This document shows positions 38,423-50,529 of a DNA stretch of 64,000 nt, piece after piece. The DNA is from Verpa conica (taxonomy: Eukaryota > Ascomycota > Pezizomycetes > Pezizales > Morchellaceae), in contig JAUFSD010000001.1 of assembly GCA_033030425.1 (NCBI GenBank), positions 3,224,001 through 3,288,000 of the forward strand. Reading direction: 5' to 3'. A program made the position numbers and the translations under genes. Under the pieces are notes generated by a model. It worked only from the letters and a program-made list of their open reading frames with translations, was not told where the DNA came from and ran no database searches. Every line of letters starts with the position of its first letter. Within the stretch, counting starts at the first letter, position 1.

Positions 38423-40860
38423 ATGCCCGGTAAAGTTTTATGTGTAGCCGAGAAGCCCTCTATCGCAAAGGCTGTATCTCAGCATATGAGCGGCGGCCGA
38501 ATAAATGTCTGTGCTCTTCTATCTTCTCTGTAGGGCGTCGACTGCTAACGATAATGATCTTTAGACAAGAAATAGCCAAAATAAATTTATCAAGAACTAC
38601 GACTTCACCTACCGCTTTGCACAACCATGGGGAGAGTGCACCGCCACCATGACCTCCGTTCTTGGTCACACCGTGGAGTGGGACTTTGACGATAGTCATA
38701 GGAAATGGAGTTCGTGTCCACCAGGTGCCCTTTTTGAGGCTAGAACAATTCAGATGGTTACTGTATGTATACTGTGATCAACTATTTGTTACTTCTTTCT
38801 GACTAAGTGTATAGGACCGCACAAAGGACATAGCGGCGAACATCGCAAAAGAAGCACGCAACGCATCGGTGCTTTTTATCTGGACAGATTGTGATAGGGA
38901 AGGTGAATACATCGGTACTGAGGTGAGGGATATCGCTTTAAAGGCCAATCCGAGGATCATAGTTAAGAGAGCAAAATTCTCAAATATTGAACGAGCACAT
39001 ATTCTCCACGCTGCGCAACATCCCATTGATCTTGATGAAAGACAGGCTGCAGCCGTATGCGCAAGGATAGAATTGGATTTGAGGATTGGCGCGGCATTTA
39101 CTAGGTGGCAAACATATACTCTGAAAGGAATCCAAGGACTAGAAGATAGGGTGATAAGCTATGGTACGCTCCTAGTTTACAGATTCCTTTCCTTACCTGA
39201 TAACTAGCATAGTTTTTACTAATTCTAAATAAATAGGCTCATGTCAGTTCCCTACTTTGGGTTTCGTGGTGGAGCGGTATAACCGGGTCAAGAACTTCGT
39301 CCCTGAACCGTTTTGGAGTATTAAAGTCGTGCATAAAAGGGACGACATTCATGTTACATTCAACTGGAATCGAAATCGATTGTTTGATAGAATGAGTACG
39401 GTTATTATGCTTGAAAGGTGCCTTATGGCAAATATTGCAACGGTCATTGGTGTGATAACGAAGCCAGCCCGGAAATGGTAGGTTCAGGGTTTTTCTAGTA
39501 AGTAGATTATTTAAATTGTTGATAGAGTTGTGTAGGAAACCGCTACCATTGACCACGGTCGAATTACAAAAACAAGGGAGTAGGTTTCTAGGGCTTTCCT
39601 CCCAACTAGTTATGACAGTAAGCTCTATATTAATAATACACAATATAAAAAAATGTCACGAATAACACTGAATAGGTAGCAGAAAAACTATATACTTCAG
39701 GTTTCATAAGCTATCCAAGAACGGAGACTGATCAGTTCGACAAAGGAATAGACCTACGTGCTCTTGTGGAAAAGCAGACACCAAGTGAAAATTGGGGCCA
39801 GTTTGCTCAAGGGTGAGCATATTGACTTTCACCTTTATCTCTGAAGCATTAGCTTCTCTGACAAAAATTCGGGATAGACTTATGAATGGTGGATTTACCC
39901 AGCCCCGTATGGGCAAAAATAACGATAAAGCTCATCCCCCAATCCACCCTGTTGTTTTCGTTGCCCCCCATGCTCTCGCTACCTCCGATGAACGTAAGGT
40001 ATACGAATTCATCGTCCGTCGTTTCCTCGGTTGCTGTTCTGAAGACGCAATTGGGCAAACCACGACGGTAAACCTCCAGTATGGCGATGAGGAGTTTCAC
40101 GCATCTGGTCTTGTTGTATTGCAGAGGAATTATCTAGATGTTTATGTCTATGATCGCTGGGAGTCATCGCAAATATTACCTCAGTTTACACAAGGAGAAC
40201 AATTTGTTCCTACAGAAGCGAACATTATAGAAGGCAAGACGACTGCACCGGGATATTTGACAGAACCGGAGCTGATTGCACTTATGGATGCTAATGGAAT
40301 TGGGACTGATGCTACAATGGCGGAGCATATTGCAAAAATTATCGAGAGGCTATATGTCTTTGCTCAACCTAAAGGTCGAGGTGGGGGTGGGGGGAGGGGA
40401 GGGGAGGAGATTGAAAATAATGGTGGTGCTGGAAGAGGAAGAGGCAGAGGGCGTGGTGGGGGAGGGCGTGGAAGGGGCACAGCAAGGGGTGAAAGGGGGG
40501 GCAATGCAGCTGCAGGAGGGGGGAGGGGGGGGATGCAGGAATTTATCCCGAGCAATTTGGGGATTGCGTTGGTTGAAGGTTATGACGCTATTGGGTTTGA
40601 AAATAGTCTCAGTAAACCATTCCTACGGAAAGAGATGGAAGAGAAGATGAAGGAGATTTGTGAGGGTACGATGGTGAGACGGGATGTAGTACATGCTAGC
40701 CTTGAACAGTATAGGGAAATGTTTATCAAGGCAAGCCGGCAAGCCAATGTCCTGCAAGATGTACGATCTCCTTCGTTTATATTCTAATTTCATAAGATGA
40801 TAAAATATACTAATACGTGTGAGACTATAGGCTGCGAGAAGGTATTTGACAGGTGCTTGA
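38423..40860 (+). CDS. TOP3: DNA topoisomerase III (type IA)
   Basis: Type IA topoisomerase that works with a RecQ helicase and Rmi1 to dissolve recombination intermediates in the nucleus. Eight exons from the ATG at 38423: 38423-38506, 38565-38762, 38815-39163, 39237-39477, 39536-39617, 39676-39812, 39878-40760, 40831-40860; 2004 nt, 667 residues. Seen: TOPRIM start VLCVAEKPSIAKAV; acidic WTDCDREGEYIG; SYGSCQFPTLGFV; the active-site tyrosine in GFISYPRTETDQF (about Tyr331); KAHPPIHP; NGIGTDATMAEHI. A Gly/Arg-rich insert interrupts the protein at about residues 529-582. There are no C-terminal zinc fingers, as in yeast Top3. An in-frame upstream ATG at 38348 adds 25 residues and could give a mitochondrial form. 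Intron 1 has a perfect GCTAAC branch site but a GTCTGT donor. Confidence 0.95.
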
Positions 40861-42446
40861 TTTCTGCATAGGATGAGTGTGATTTATCTTGTCAGTAAGA
40901 GTGGAATTTAAAATTTAGATAAAGATAAACATATATGCTGCAATATGCAATAGTCAATAGTCTTTAATTGTAAACAGCCCTCGATAAGTAGCCGAGTGTG
41001 CTAAGTTGGGAGTCATAAATTACAAGTTTTATCTAAGACCACAACTACAGGAAGTTTCTACTTCTTCATGAGCTACTCTTGAACTAAATAATCGATTCAA
41101 GTCAACGCTATCATAGGCTACCTTAATAGTTGAAAGATTAACACCCTGCTATAGAACCTTATTGGTCTATTTATCTGCGCAGATATTTGTTTATTGTTGC
41201 GGTATCACCTCTAGTTCTTTCATATGTAACTTAGCTGCCTGAGTATACATTTAAAGAATTCCACTAGCATTTAGGGTACCATCTACTTATGATTAATCTA
41301 TTTATTCATTCAGGTCCACTAGCGTCACGAGGAATTACTCGACTGTTACTCAACCGGGTAACAGACGACAATGTTTCACGTGATGTCATAGATAGCTAAT
41401 AGAACACGTCTAGGGGCTAGTCCTTTTCCAAAGATTTTTCGTTCACCTCCTCTCTTTCACTACTCCACGGTTTAAAGTTTCAATTCGTGCGATTTCCAGT
41501 CCCGCAGAGCCTGCACCAAGAAAATATGGACAACGCAGCGGTATTTTTGCTTTTCACGATAATCAGCTCCTAAGAGAATCCTTATGAGGATGGAATCGGC
41601 GGAGTCAACTTATTACTACGATCTTTAGTAATGAGATTGATTATGCTCAAAATAACCTGCTAATTGTAAATTGAGGGTCTTAATCCCAATCTCCCTCAAG
41701 CTTCCAAGGAAGTACGTACTGACAGATAGTCTAGGGTTTTCCCTCTTGGGTTTGACGCCTACTGGGTAGCTATCGTACTATCCAACTGGTATTGTTCCCG
41801 TGTATGGACACGATCCAATCGGTGCCTTAATCTGTGTAACGGCTTTAGGTCGCTTGCCTGTCATTTGTTCCTCATTAGTTATTCAGGTATTGGACCACGA
41901 TGCACAACGCTGCACAGCGGAGTTTCGATCTACGATGGTGAAAAGCTCCTTCGAGCCAAACTTTTTCTACGCATGTAAGATTTTCTGTTTTAGGACTGGT
42001 GCAAAATGTGGAAACCTGGGCCCAGAGTACGGTTTACTCTACCATGGAGTGTATCTAGGAAACGACTAATGAGTCGATGGTACAGCATGTAAGGGTTTGC
42101 AATACCAAGGGGCAGTCTCTTTCTTTTGTTTCAAGCAATATTATTTTGGGGATATCGTAATGAAGCCACCAACTACCGCTCTGCAGTAACATTTATAAAA
42201 CAATAGACACCGGGGATAAAAAGAGAGAATAAAGTGTAACCAGGACACAGAAGTAACAAAGAAAAAAAAATACAAGCCAGCCAGCCAGAGGGTAAGAAGA
42301 ATAAATGCAGAAAATCAAATAGACCCGCCCATAGAATTTACCGTTAAAGAAATCCTGTAAGAGTACACTCCTAAATATGCTACCGCTCAATACCGCAGAT
42401 AATGACTTTGATAAGGGAAAATGCAGGGGAAAAGATAACACCAGAA
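40861..42446. other. Intergenic between convergent genes
   Basis: 1.6 kb, mostly AT-rich. Nothing above background in either strand. The end near 42230-42446 probably contains the 3' UTR of the minus-strand gene; a CAGCCAGCCAGC run lies at about 42276-42287. Confidence 0.5.
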
Positions 42447-43368
42447 TCAAACTTCGACCTCTTTCTTCTCTTCCTCACCCAGGCTGATGGCATCACGATA
42501 TCGCTGTCCTAGCGCCATCCTACCGTTCCAACTAAACGGGTCAACTCGGACGTATTTCTCAGTGTCCTTCACTAGTCGTTTGATGTCTTTGATCTCATCA
42601 CCAATCCCACCAATCAGTTTCTCTACAACTCCATCCATCAAAGCTGTCAGTCTGTTTTCGAAGGCATCTTGACTATCGAGATCAGAACCCGTTAGCCCAA
42701 GAAAAATTGGGTGTACAAAGAGGCCAACTGACCTATCGCTATCATCCACTCGGGCTCTGATGTTCTTCCCATCTTCAACAATAACTTCCGATTGCTGCAA
42801 TAGTGTACTGATACCATCATCAATTCTCCCAACTACTCACCGACAAGGTATTAGTCTTCTAAAATATCCTAGGAGCCTAATAAATAGGCCTACCTCGCTG
42901 TTCCAATAAACTCATTCGATCGAGGATCTGTTCTTGTCTCTCCGCTAGATCCTTCATAGTGCTTTGCATCTTTGTCATTGCAGTCAGAATATGTCGCATA
43001 ACCTTCGTATCTGCGCTACATCGCTCTGTGCTTGGAGGTGTTGGGGGTGGATTTCCATGGGGGTGATGCATGATTGGGCTAGGTGGCAGATGTGAATGGG
43101 CTAACATGGGGCTTGGGCCGCTTGGTGGTGTTTGCTGGCCCATCGGAGCCATATGCGCATATGCAATGTTTGGCGGATAATAGGGTTGATAGCCTGGAGC
43201 CCCTGTCTGGATCCCAGGAAGTTCCATTTGGTGTATCTGCATTCCCTGGATTGGTTGTGGTTGTGAAACTACGTGATTTCGGGGGTCTGGGCCGTAGATA
43301 TAATCTGTGGGGTATGAAACAAAGGAGTATCCAGCAGTGCTAGATGGTGTTGTTGGGTGGGATGCCAT
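42447..43368 (-). CDS. Unrecognised fungal protein: Pro/Met/His-rich N-terminus, helical C-terminus
   Basis: Two exons, 43368-42894 and 42832-42447, give 861 nt and 286 residues; the 61-nt intron joins EQR to VGRIDDGIST in frame. The start chosen is MASHPTTPSS; the frame stays open upstream to 43482 but that part is not protein-like. Residues 1-110 are rich in Pro, Tyr, Met, His and Gln and probably disordered (HMAPMGQQTPPSGPSPM). Residues about 115-160 form a heptad-like helix (HILTAMTKMQSTMKDLAER), and the C-terminal 120 residues are amphipathic and charged (KLIGGIGDEIKDIKRLVKD), ending in acidic EEEKKEVEV. It may oligomerise by coiled coil. No family is recognised. Confidence 0.7.
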
Positions 43369-45443
43369 GGTTACTGGAATATATCTCTTCGCCAGCGTGA
43401 TGTTTGTTTGCTGCCTCTGATGAGAGCAACTCTGTAGAGGGTTAGTAAATAGTCGACCTGACATCACTCCAAGACATATCAAATGCTAACCAATAATATA
43501 TAAGATACTCTGTAGTCGATTCCTAGGAAATAATTTGAGCCCTAGGGTCTAAGAGCGGGGTCTTCGAGTCCTTGTTGGAATTTTTTGAAGCGGCCGGCGG
43601 TAACGTACACTTATTTTCTCTTTAGAGCCTTGAGGTGTTAACTTAGTTGAGAATTATTTGGGCGGCGTTTCAGGAACCGAGCGATAATATGTTTTAAGTC
43701 GGTGAGCTGGCCGCGAGATCCGTGTTGTTCGAAAGCAAAGTCCAACTTCAGACGAGAGTCGCAGGGCATTTCTTATATCTAACATTTTGTTTGGCAGCAC
43801 AATAACTAAGGCGCAAAGAGCGACCACCACACTAACACTAGTGCGTTCATGCAGTCCATGCAGCTCACTACACAACGACCACGAGTTGAGGAGGGATTGG
43901 TTCGGCCCATTTTCAGCATGTTTCTCTAATTGATGCAAGTCAGGACGGTGTGGAGTGCAGCCAGCAAATGAAAATATGACATGGCAAAACGAACGACTAG
44001 TGATAGCGGCGAATTGCAAGGCACTGGTTTGGGCCATGCACTGCCAGCCGAGCTACAGCAAGCAGCCTGCACTATTGATGGTGGGAAACGCACGGCTCAA
44101 CACTCGAGATAAAGTACATGTATGTACCCTCAAAATTCGGGTTACTGAGTAGGTCACGTTCTGGAACAGGAAGGAAAACAAAAACTAGCAATCACCGTCA
44201 ATATTGAAATTATCTCTAACTGAGGATCAGCAGCCCAGTTCTTATCATAGAGTAAGTTGAGGCTCTTGACGCTCGGGCCGCCCCACTCACGGTTATTGTG
44301 GACTTCTCCCGATGCGCATGTCAAAGTCCACTCCCGCCACTAAATCCCCGAACGTTGCTACTTCATAGAAGTCGATAGGCGAACGAAGCAGCTGAGCACT
44401 TCTGCGCAATCTCGGTCTTGCTATGTCTGTACTATGCCGACAGCCTCACAATTCGACTTCGTGAGACGATCTTGTATCGTCATGAGCTAGGGCAGTATCA
44501 ATAGTATATCACAAATCTAAAGAGAGTCCACGGAAATCAAATCTGATTAAGATACCAAGGCATCAGTTGTATATTGGTAATTTCTTGTGCACAAATATCT
44601 GTGATAACGGTCGAAATAAAATCACTGGTTGTTTTAAAATGCATCTATGCTGACTTCTAGAAATTAGGGTAGCAAGATAGGTAATAATACTTCAGAGGCA
44701 GCTTTGAATGAGCGAGGCAAGAATCACTAAACTGACAAATTCTGTCCTCGGCGCTACGGAAAAGAGCGTAATTGGCTGTTGCAAAAAATGCCCAGCACCT
44801 ATCAGAATCGTTAGCCAACCGAGAAGAAAAAGAAAAAATTACACCCCCCGCAATAATACCACCATGCCACCACATCATGTTGTTCCACCAAATAATCAAA
44901 ACACTAGGACTAACCAAGCTCCGAACCCCACTACGCCCATAGTACTCGGCTTGCCTTAACAAGCGCCCTCGTGCACCCTAGCAGACTCATCCATTAAACA
45001 AGGTCTTCACCGTAAAGGCAATCAACAGATCACAAGCTCCACCAAAGCAATAATTCACGACTGTCAATCTGCAAACTATTGTTTATACGAAATCGTAACG
45101 AAAATTGAAGACCTCGGAAAATTAGAGCGAAAATATCGATCGACATATAATAGGCTCCGATACGACCGATATCCGAAGTACGTGGGAATTCTCGTGGGGT
45201 CCCGCAAGACACCACAAGTTCACCTCTACCCACGCTCTTACCCCACCAAAAGATTTCTTCCTGCTCCCCCATCCAACCCCCCAAACTCGTTTATTGTATC
45301 TTACAACGGGAAATAATTCTACCCTGGTAGCTACAGTATTGTACACTACCGTACCCAAGAAGTAGATGAAGCATTGACCCTATTTCCAATTATTGAGTTA
45401 TTGATTGGCCGTGTGGCTAATACCCATCTTTAGTCTATACGAA

Positions 45444-45578
45444 ATGTCCCGAGCCCATGTCATCGCACTTATTGTTATCCTATTACTTGGGCTTGGGTCT
45501 TTAGTTGGCTGGGCAATCTTCAAATTGCAGCATCTGTTAACTTCGGCAGAAGTGACTGAAGATGACTCAGTTGTATAA
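45444..45578 (+). CDS. Possible 44-residue single-pass membrane micropeptide
   Basis: ATG to TAA, 44 residues, too short for standard gene calling. Residues about 7-26 are a clean membrane helix (VIALIVILLLGLGSLVGWAI) preceded by MSRAH and followed by FKLQHLL and an acidic, polar tail ending TEDDSVV. The positive residue before and acidic tail after do not clearly fix topology. No homologue is known to me. Chance ORFs of this size are frequent, so it is offered only because of the well-formed helix in a long desert. Confidence 0.3.
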   Translation: MSRAHVIALIVILLLGLGSLVGWAIFKLQHLLTSAEVTEDDSVV

Positions 45579-46874
45579 AGATATGTTATTGAATTCGCCT
45601 TCTATTTGTTCTGGGTTTTCTATTTTGCATGGCAAAAGTTATGATTCTTTTTCTACCTTGCTGGATCTATAGTAAGGTGGAATTCACTACTACTCTGTGC
45701 ACATGATACCTAGACTGCCGCTTGAACCGCGTTGGCCAAAATACGGTTGTCGCCGCTAGAAATGTGTAGAAATGATTGGAGCAATGATCACTGCATCCAC
45801 ATCCCCGGCCTCTGCTGGAAAATCCAGCGCATAATATGTGGAATGTTTAAATATGACTTGTATTCCTTAAAATGGCGAAAAGTATCCGCAAAGGCGCCCA
45901 ATACTTGGCCTTCAAATTTGTACCCAGGCCAATTCCAAAGCACTGTAATGCAATGAAACTGGAGATCGGTTGTTTCACGAAACGAAGACGAAAAGATCTA
46001 CGAGTATTCTCCACACATAGTAACTTCTTTGGGATAACTATCCGTGAGCAGTAAGCACTGAACGAAAGTGTCGAGGTTAACTCGGATAGGCACAGTTACC
46101 GGTATGGCCCCTGCGGTTACCTGTATATGTAATCTCATGGCGTTCTGGGAACCTGGTAACCTATGGGAGCGGCATTGGCCAACGCACCACGATGGAGGCC
46201 CTTGCTTTGCCTAGGAAACATGAAACACCTCGATGAGAATTGGTTTTTTAGGTCTGGGAGAACACACGCTAGTCATGATCTGCTTCCTGTTCCGGCATTC
46301 TGGCAGCTTAGAAGGGATCGTTGACGAAACATATAAGCCTGAGATGAGTTACCTACAATATACTACTCCCAGTGTCAAGCGGGTACTGGCGGAATAGGAA
46401 CACGCGCCTTTTTTTAATTTTTTAATTTATTTTTCTTAGAGTATAGGCTTACCTTTAAATGCCTCGCCCGTCAACGATACATACGGGCAGAAGCCTCGTG
46501 AGGCTTTACTGAGGCGAGGCCCATGGGAGAGGTACCGAATCCAGATCCCGACAGCTTCATTCATGTTATCCTACTTCATTAGCTAAAGTAATTTCGAGTA
46601 TATTGAAGGTGCCATCTAGGGGAGTAGGCAAGCTACATAAAGTTATAAATATAAAGCCCTATTACGTCGGTGTTCGTTACGGTTGCATCATCGGTGAGAT
46701 AGCGCCTATTTTCCCCTCCTTGGAGTTTTCTTTTTGTATTTTTTAGTTAAGTAGCCCGCATGTGTATTGCGCCGGTACTTCAGAATCTATTCCTGGGCTG
46801 GACTCAAGGCGTAAAGACATGATGTGGGGAGAAACTAACGGTGGAGTAGTAGTAGTAGAGTGTAATTGGATCCT

Positions 46875-46950
46875 TTGCCCGCCTCGAACCTTGGCTGATT
46901 AGATGATACTACTTATCTCTTATGCTATCTGACCACTAGGGCTTATCTCG
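46875..46950 (-). pseudogene. tRNA-like remnant (A-box and B-box resemblance)
   Basis: On the minus strand CCCTAGTGGTCAGATAGCAT resembles a tRNA D-arm/A-box and, about 40 nt on, GCCAAGGTTCGAGGC resembles a T-arm/B-box. The acceptor and T stems do not pair properly, so it is not a working tRNA. It could be a mutated tRNA or the head of a SINE. Confidence 0.25.
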
Positions 46951-49900
46951 AAGGTAGATATAGTAGGATGTCCCTGGTTCATCTGATCTCACGGTTAGAC
47001 TTCCAAGGCCTTTAAAAGGCTGGCTCTCTGTTTTACCGTAACCGGGATTTAAACTACTAGAATCTTTGGGGGGTTTTCCCGATCCGAGAGAAAAACAGAG
47101 GCACGCCACGATGGCCGTCACGGGCGCAGAACTTTGGAGCTCATACGACATGTATTTTGGGGGGAACGGAAGACTGCTCTTGACCTCTAGCTATTCTACT
47201 TCTATAGGACTATCTAATTACCTACCATCCCTCCGGGACTACCCGTACGTATTTCTGGTGCTATAGCCCTACTTGATATGTAGGACATCGACGCATCTGA
47301 GTATTCCGTTTTCATCCGGTTACTTCTGTTTTGCTTTTCTCTATGCAAGCCTTCCGGGTTCGGGAGAGTATCCAAGTGTTAAAAAATTTCAGACCGGGAG
47401 GTTTTTTGTAGGGGTAATCCATTTATCTTTACACGATAGGCTCAAGGGTCCCGATATCAAAAAGCTTGGCCCTCATGATGATCTCTGGAAGTTCGATTCA
47501 GGTTGGTGTGTACTAGTACATGTATTCCGTGGCGGATTGTGCCAAGCCCAAATACCTAGCTCATCAATTGTGTCGAGTAGATGTAAGTACAAGTCTATTA
47601 TACCATACCCGCAACCCTATTCTTCATATAATCTTCCCCTCTAAATATCTCAATAAGTACTAGTAAGCATGATCATAATCGCCAAGCTAGTCTACCTCGG
47701 TTATCGCGGCATCGTAAAGTAAAGCAAAGTACTGTGCTGTCTCCTCAGGCTAATAAATACCAGTTTCAACATCCATTGAGATGAGAGGAACCATAGTCAT
47801 CTAGGTTGGCTAAGGCTACTAACTATTCTTGGAGATCTACCTTAATCGAGATGCTTAACTAAGCCTGAGATTCCGGGTGCCGGGAGAATAATAGTTTCTG
47901 CCGGCCGGTAACTGGGAAGGTAACTAGGAGAGAATGGAGGTGAAAAACTAATCTAAATCTGAAAATGCATCACAGGTGCTTCTTTTTACCACTGAAATAG
48001 ATCTAAGTCACAGACCGCCAATTTATTGCTGACCTTCGCATCTTCATGACTGATCACTCGGTAGAGTACTGTCTTGGTTATCAAGCCTTGTAACTTATTA
48101 GCATTACCTATCTGAGTGACTGTGCCCCTCATGATCATGCAGGGACACTGCCTGTAATCGAGATCATGGAGGTACTGTTACCACTTAGATCTCATACTCA
48201 TGAGATATATTGAGGGTTGACACACCAGGTTTTTTATATCTCAGGACAGTGGATGAGTGCTCGTATATTAAATCATGTGTAGTTAGCCGGTATTCAAAAA
48301 TTTTAACAGAAGAGGGGTACATTTTTTTATTTGGTTCAATTCTGAACATCTTATGATGGGAAGTCCGGCACAACAATAACAGGAAATTTCGAACGACATA
48401 TGCATAGCCCCGCCCAACTGCTGAAGAAGATCCATAAATCTCGATCCATGGTCCTCATCTCTGATATTCCAAGATCAGAAGGAGTCCCGCCCCCGCTAAT
48501 TGGCCAAGTCGCCACGGGACATATAGGTAGACTGCCGTACTACCGCCAGCTGGAAACTAAGCCCTATGGTTAGAAAATTCTTTCGTCCGATGTTGGCCAA
48601 CTGCATAGTCCATGGGTAAATTTTTTTGGAAGATCATAGTTATCAGACCCCTGATCGGAGGCCATGTATTTTACCCAGATACAGACCGGGCCTGACTATA
48701 GCTAGTCAATGATATCGCACATATAAAAAAACATAGATAGTGGCGGAGGTGCCACGAGTCACCAATCTAGATGGGATTAAAAAATGGAAATGCCAAGTCA
48801 CATCACATTTCTATGTGAATTTATCCTTTCCAGCGCATTTCCTGTACACTGTGCCCTTTGACGTCGAGCTGCATGGTTTATATACCCGGCTACCATCCAC
48901 CTCATCGCTGGCCCGTGCCCAACCCTAAACCCCACCCGATATAGATGCCTCCATGGCGCTGGGAGTGGAGTTGTCCAACGCTTTTTTGTATCGTTTTAGG
49001 GAATTGTTATTCAGTAGGCTTAGGAACACGCGTACTCTAGAATATACTGTTAGCCAAGTTTACTCAGGACTACAACTCGATTCCGCTCTACCTAGTCCAA
49101 AGGGTACTGCTCCCGCCAGACTCCGATTCAATTGGAGACTTCCATAACCACTCAACCGAAGAAGGTACTGCTTTGGGGAACTGGTCTCCAAAGTCACGCT
49201 ACTTGATCGGGATCGATCCTCATCGCTCATATCATGTCCATATCTTGTACCCTAAACCCCTGGGGGAAGTTGTTACGACACGAGATGTGCATCTGTATTT
49301 CTCGTGCTTCTGCGGTTCTTTTTTAGTGATGGAGTGCGAAGGGCTTAGAATACACATAGCGTCAACAAAACTTGCCTAGAAACAGTCAGTTGAAGCGTAA
49401 CTTGTTTACATTCCCAAGGAAAGCTAGGCACGAAACAGCTTCTATTCTGGCTCCTGTTGAGGGTGCTCTTGCCGTAGCCAACTATTGATCTGAGAATCTC
49501 GATTCCCAGCCTCCGAAAGAATCAATTAGCAGCTGAAAACCGCCTAAACCTGAGGAGGTATCTGAAACCACACCTCATCATCATCACCGTTTAATCGAGA
49601 TGCCATGAAAATAAGTTATGACCAAGCCTAGGCTCATATCTACCTTCGTACCGGAGGCAAATTTATTTTTCACGGCGCCAGGCGCGAAGATCTGAGAAAT
49701 CCCCTCCCCCCTGGATACCGATATAGCATCTGATGGATAGGATTAAGATTAGATCCTACACTGGAGAGGCATTTTAATTCAGTGCATGTGAAGAGCAGAT
49801 TTAACCCACTACTTCGACTCAGCACCCCACATCGTAGGTCATGTCGTGTGCATACCTAACTACTACCGGCGGCAGCATGAGCCTCTTTCTCGCAACAGTA

Positions 49901-50529
49901 GTAGCACCAGCATCATGACATCTCACATCTTAACCAGTAAGATTTGTCTCACCCTGTAAAGTAATAGCCAGTTATTAATTCCTACAATAGCAGGATTGGG
50001 TCTCATTAAAGAAAAGAGGCATTTCAATCTCGCAAAAATACCTGTTCTCTCGATGGAATATTAAATAGGCACACGTGAAACAGTTTTTCGACCGACATAC
50101 ACCGGCTGCCTCCCCGCACAATAGCGCATCACCGCATCTCACCCCTCACATCTTAGAGTAAGGCTGCTTCTGCAATGGTCTACTCACATACCCGCATGGA
50201 GTGCGTTACATACCCCATACAGCTCGGGTTGCCTCATCTACGCGGTTAAGTACACAATCGGTCCCTCTCTTTTCGATCGAAGCTAACCTAACCTTCCGGG
50301 AGATGTAGCAAGAATGGTTATGATATTTCCAAAACAAAACGTTTAATCCCCAACCAATGATTCTTGCACATGGACATTGTGGTTAAAACTAGCTATTTTT
50401 GCCATGTAAGTGGGATATACAGAGGGGGAAGACGCACTTTTACGTCAGTAATATACAAATAGTGATATTAATAACTGGAAATAAATATAAAAAAACAATC
50501 CGGTAGAAAAGGAATTAAACGCATCAATA

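Larger units (their letters stand above)
43369..50529. other. 7-kb gene desert
   Basis: No conventional gene is supported. Composition changes along it: moderately GC near 43560-44450, AT-rich elsewhere. It contains a possible micro-ORF (45444-45578), a tRNA-like remnant on minus (about 46875-46950) and an AGTAGTAGTAG run near 46847-46858. Open frames at 47273-47644, 44657-44962 and 43654-44037 show no motifs, and several are opposed by equally long ones. It is probably an accumulation of old, mutated mobile DNA, but no transposase or reverse transcriptase motif could be read. Confidence 0.45.

Noticed and set aside
40276..40650. 124-codon frame overlapping topoisomerase III
   Set aside because: Out-of-frame reading of the RGG insert and its flanks.
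42271..42290. CAGCCAGC runs here and at about 32070-32090, suggesting a shared element
   Set aside because: The similarity is limited to the simple tetranucleotide run; flanks do not match.
47273..47644. 123-codon plus-strand frame in the desert
   Set aside because: No domain, no splice context and no composition bias separating it from chance.
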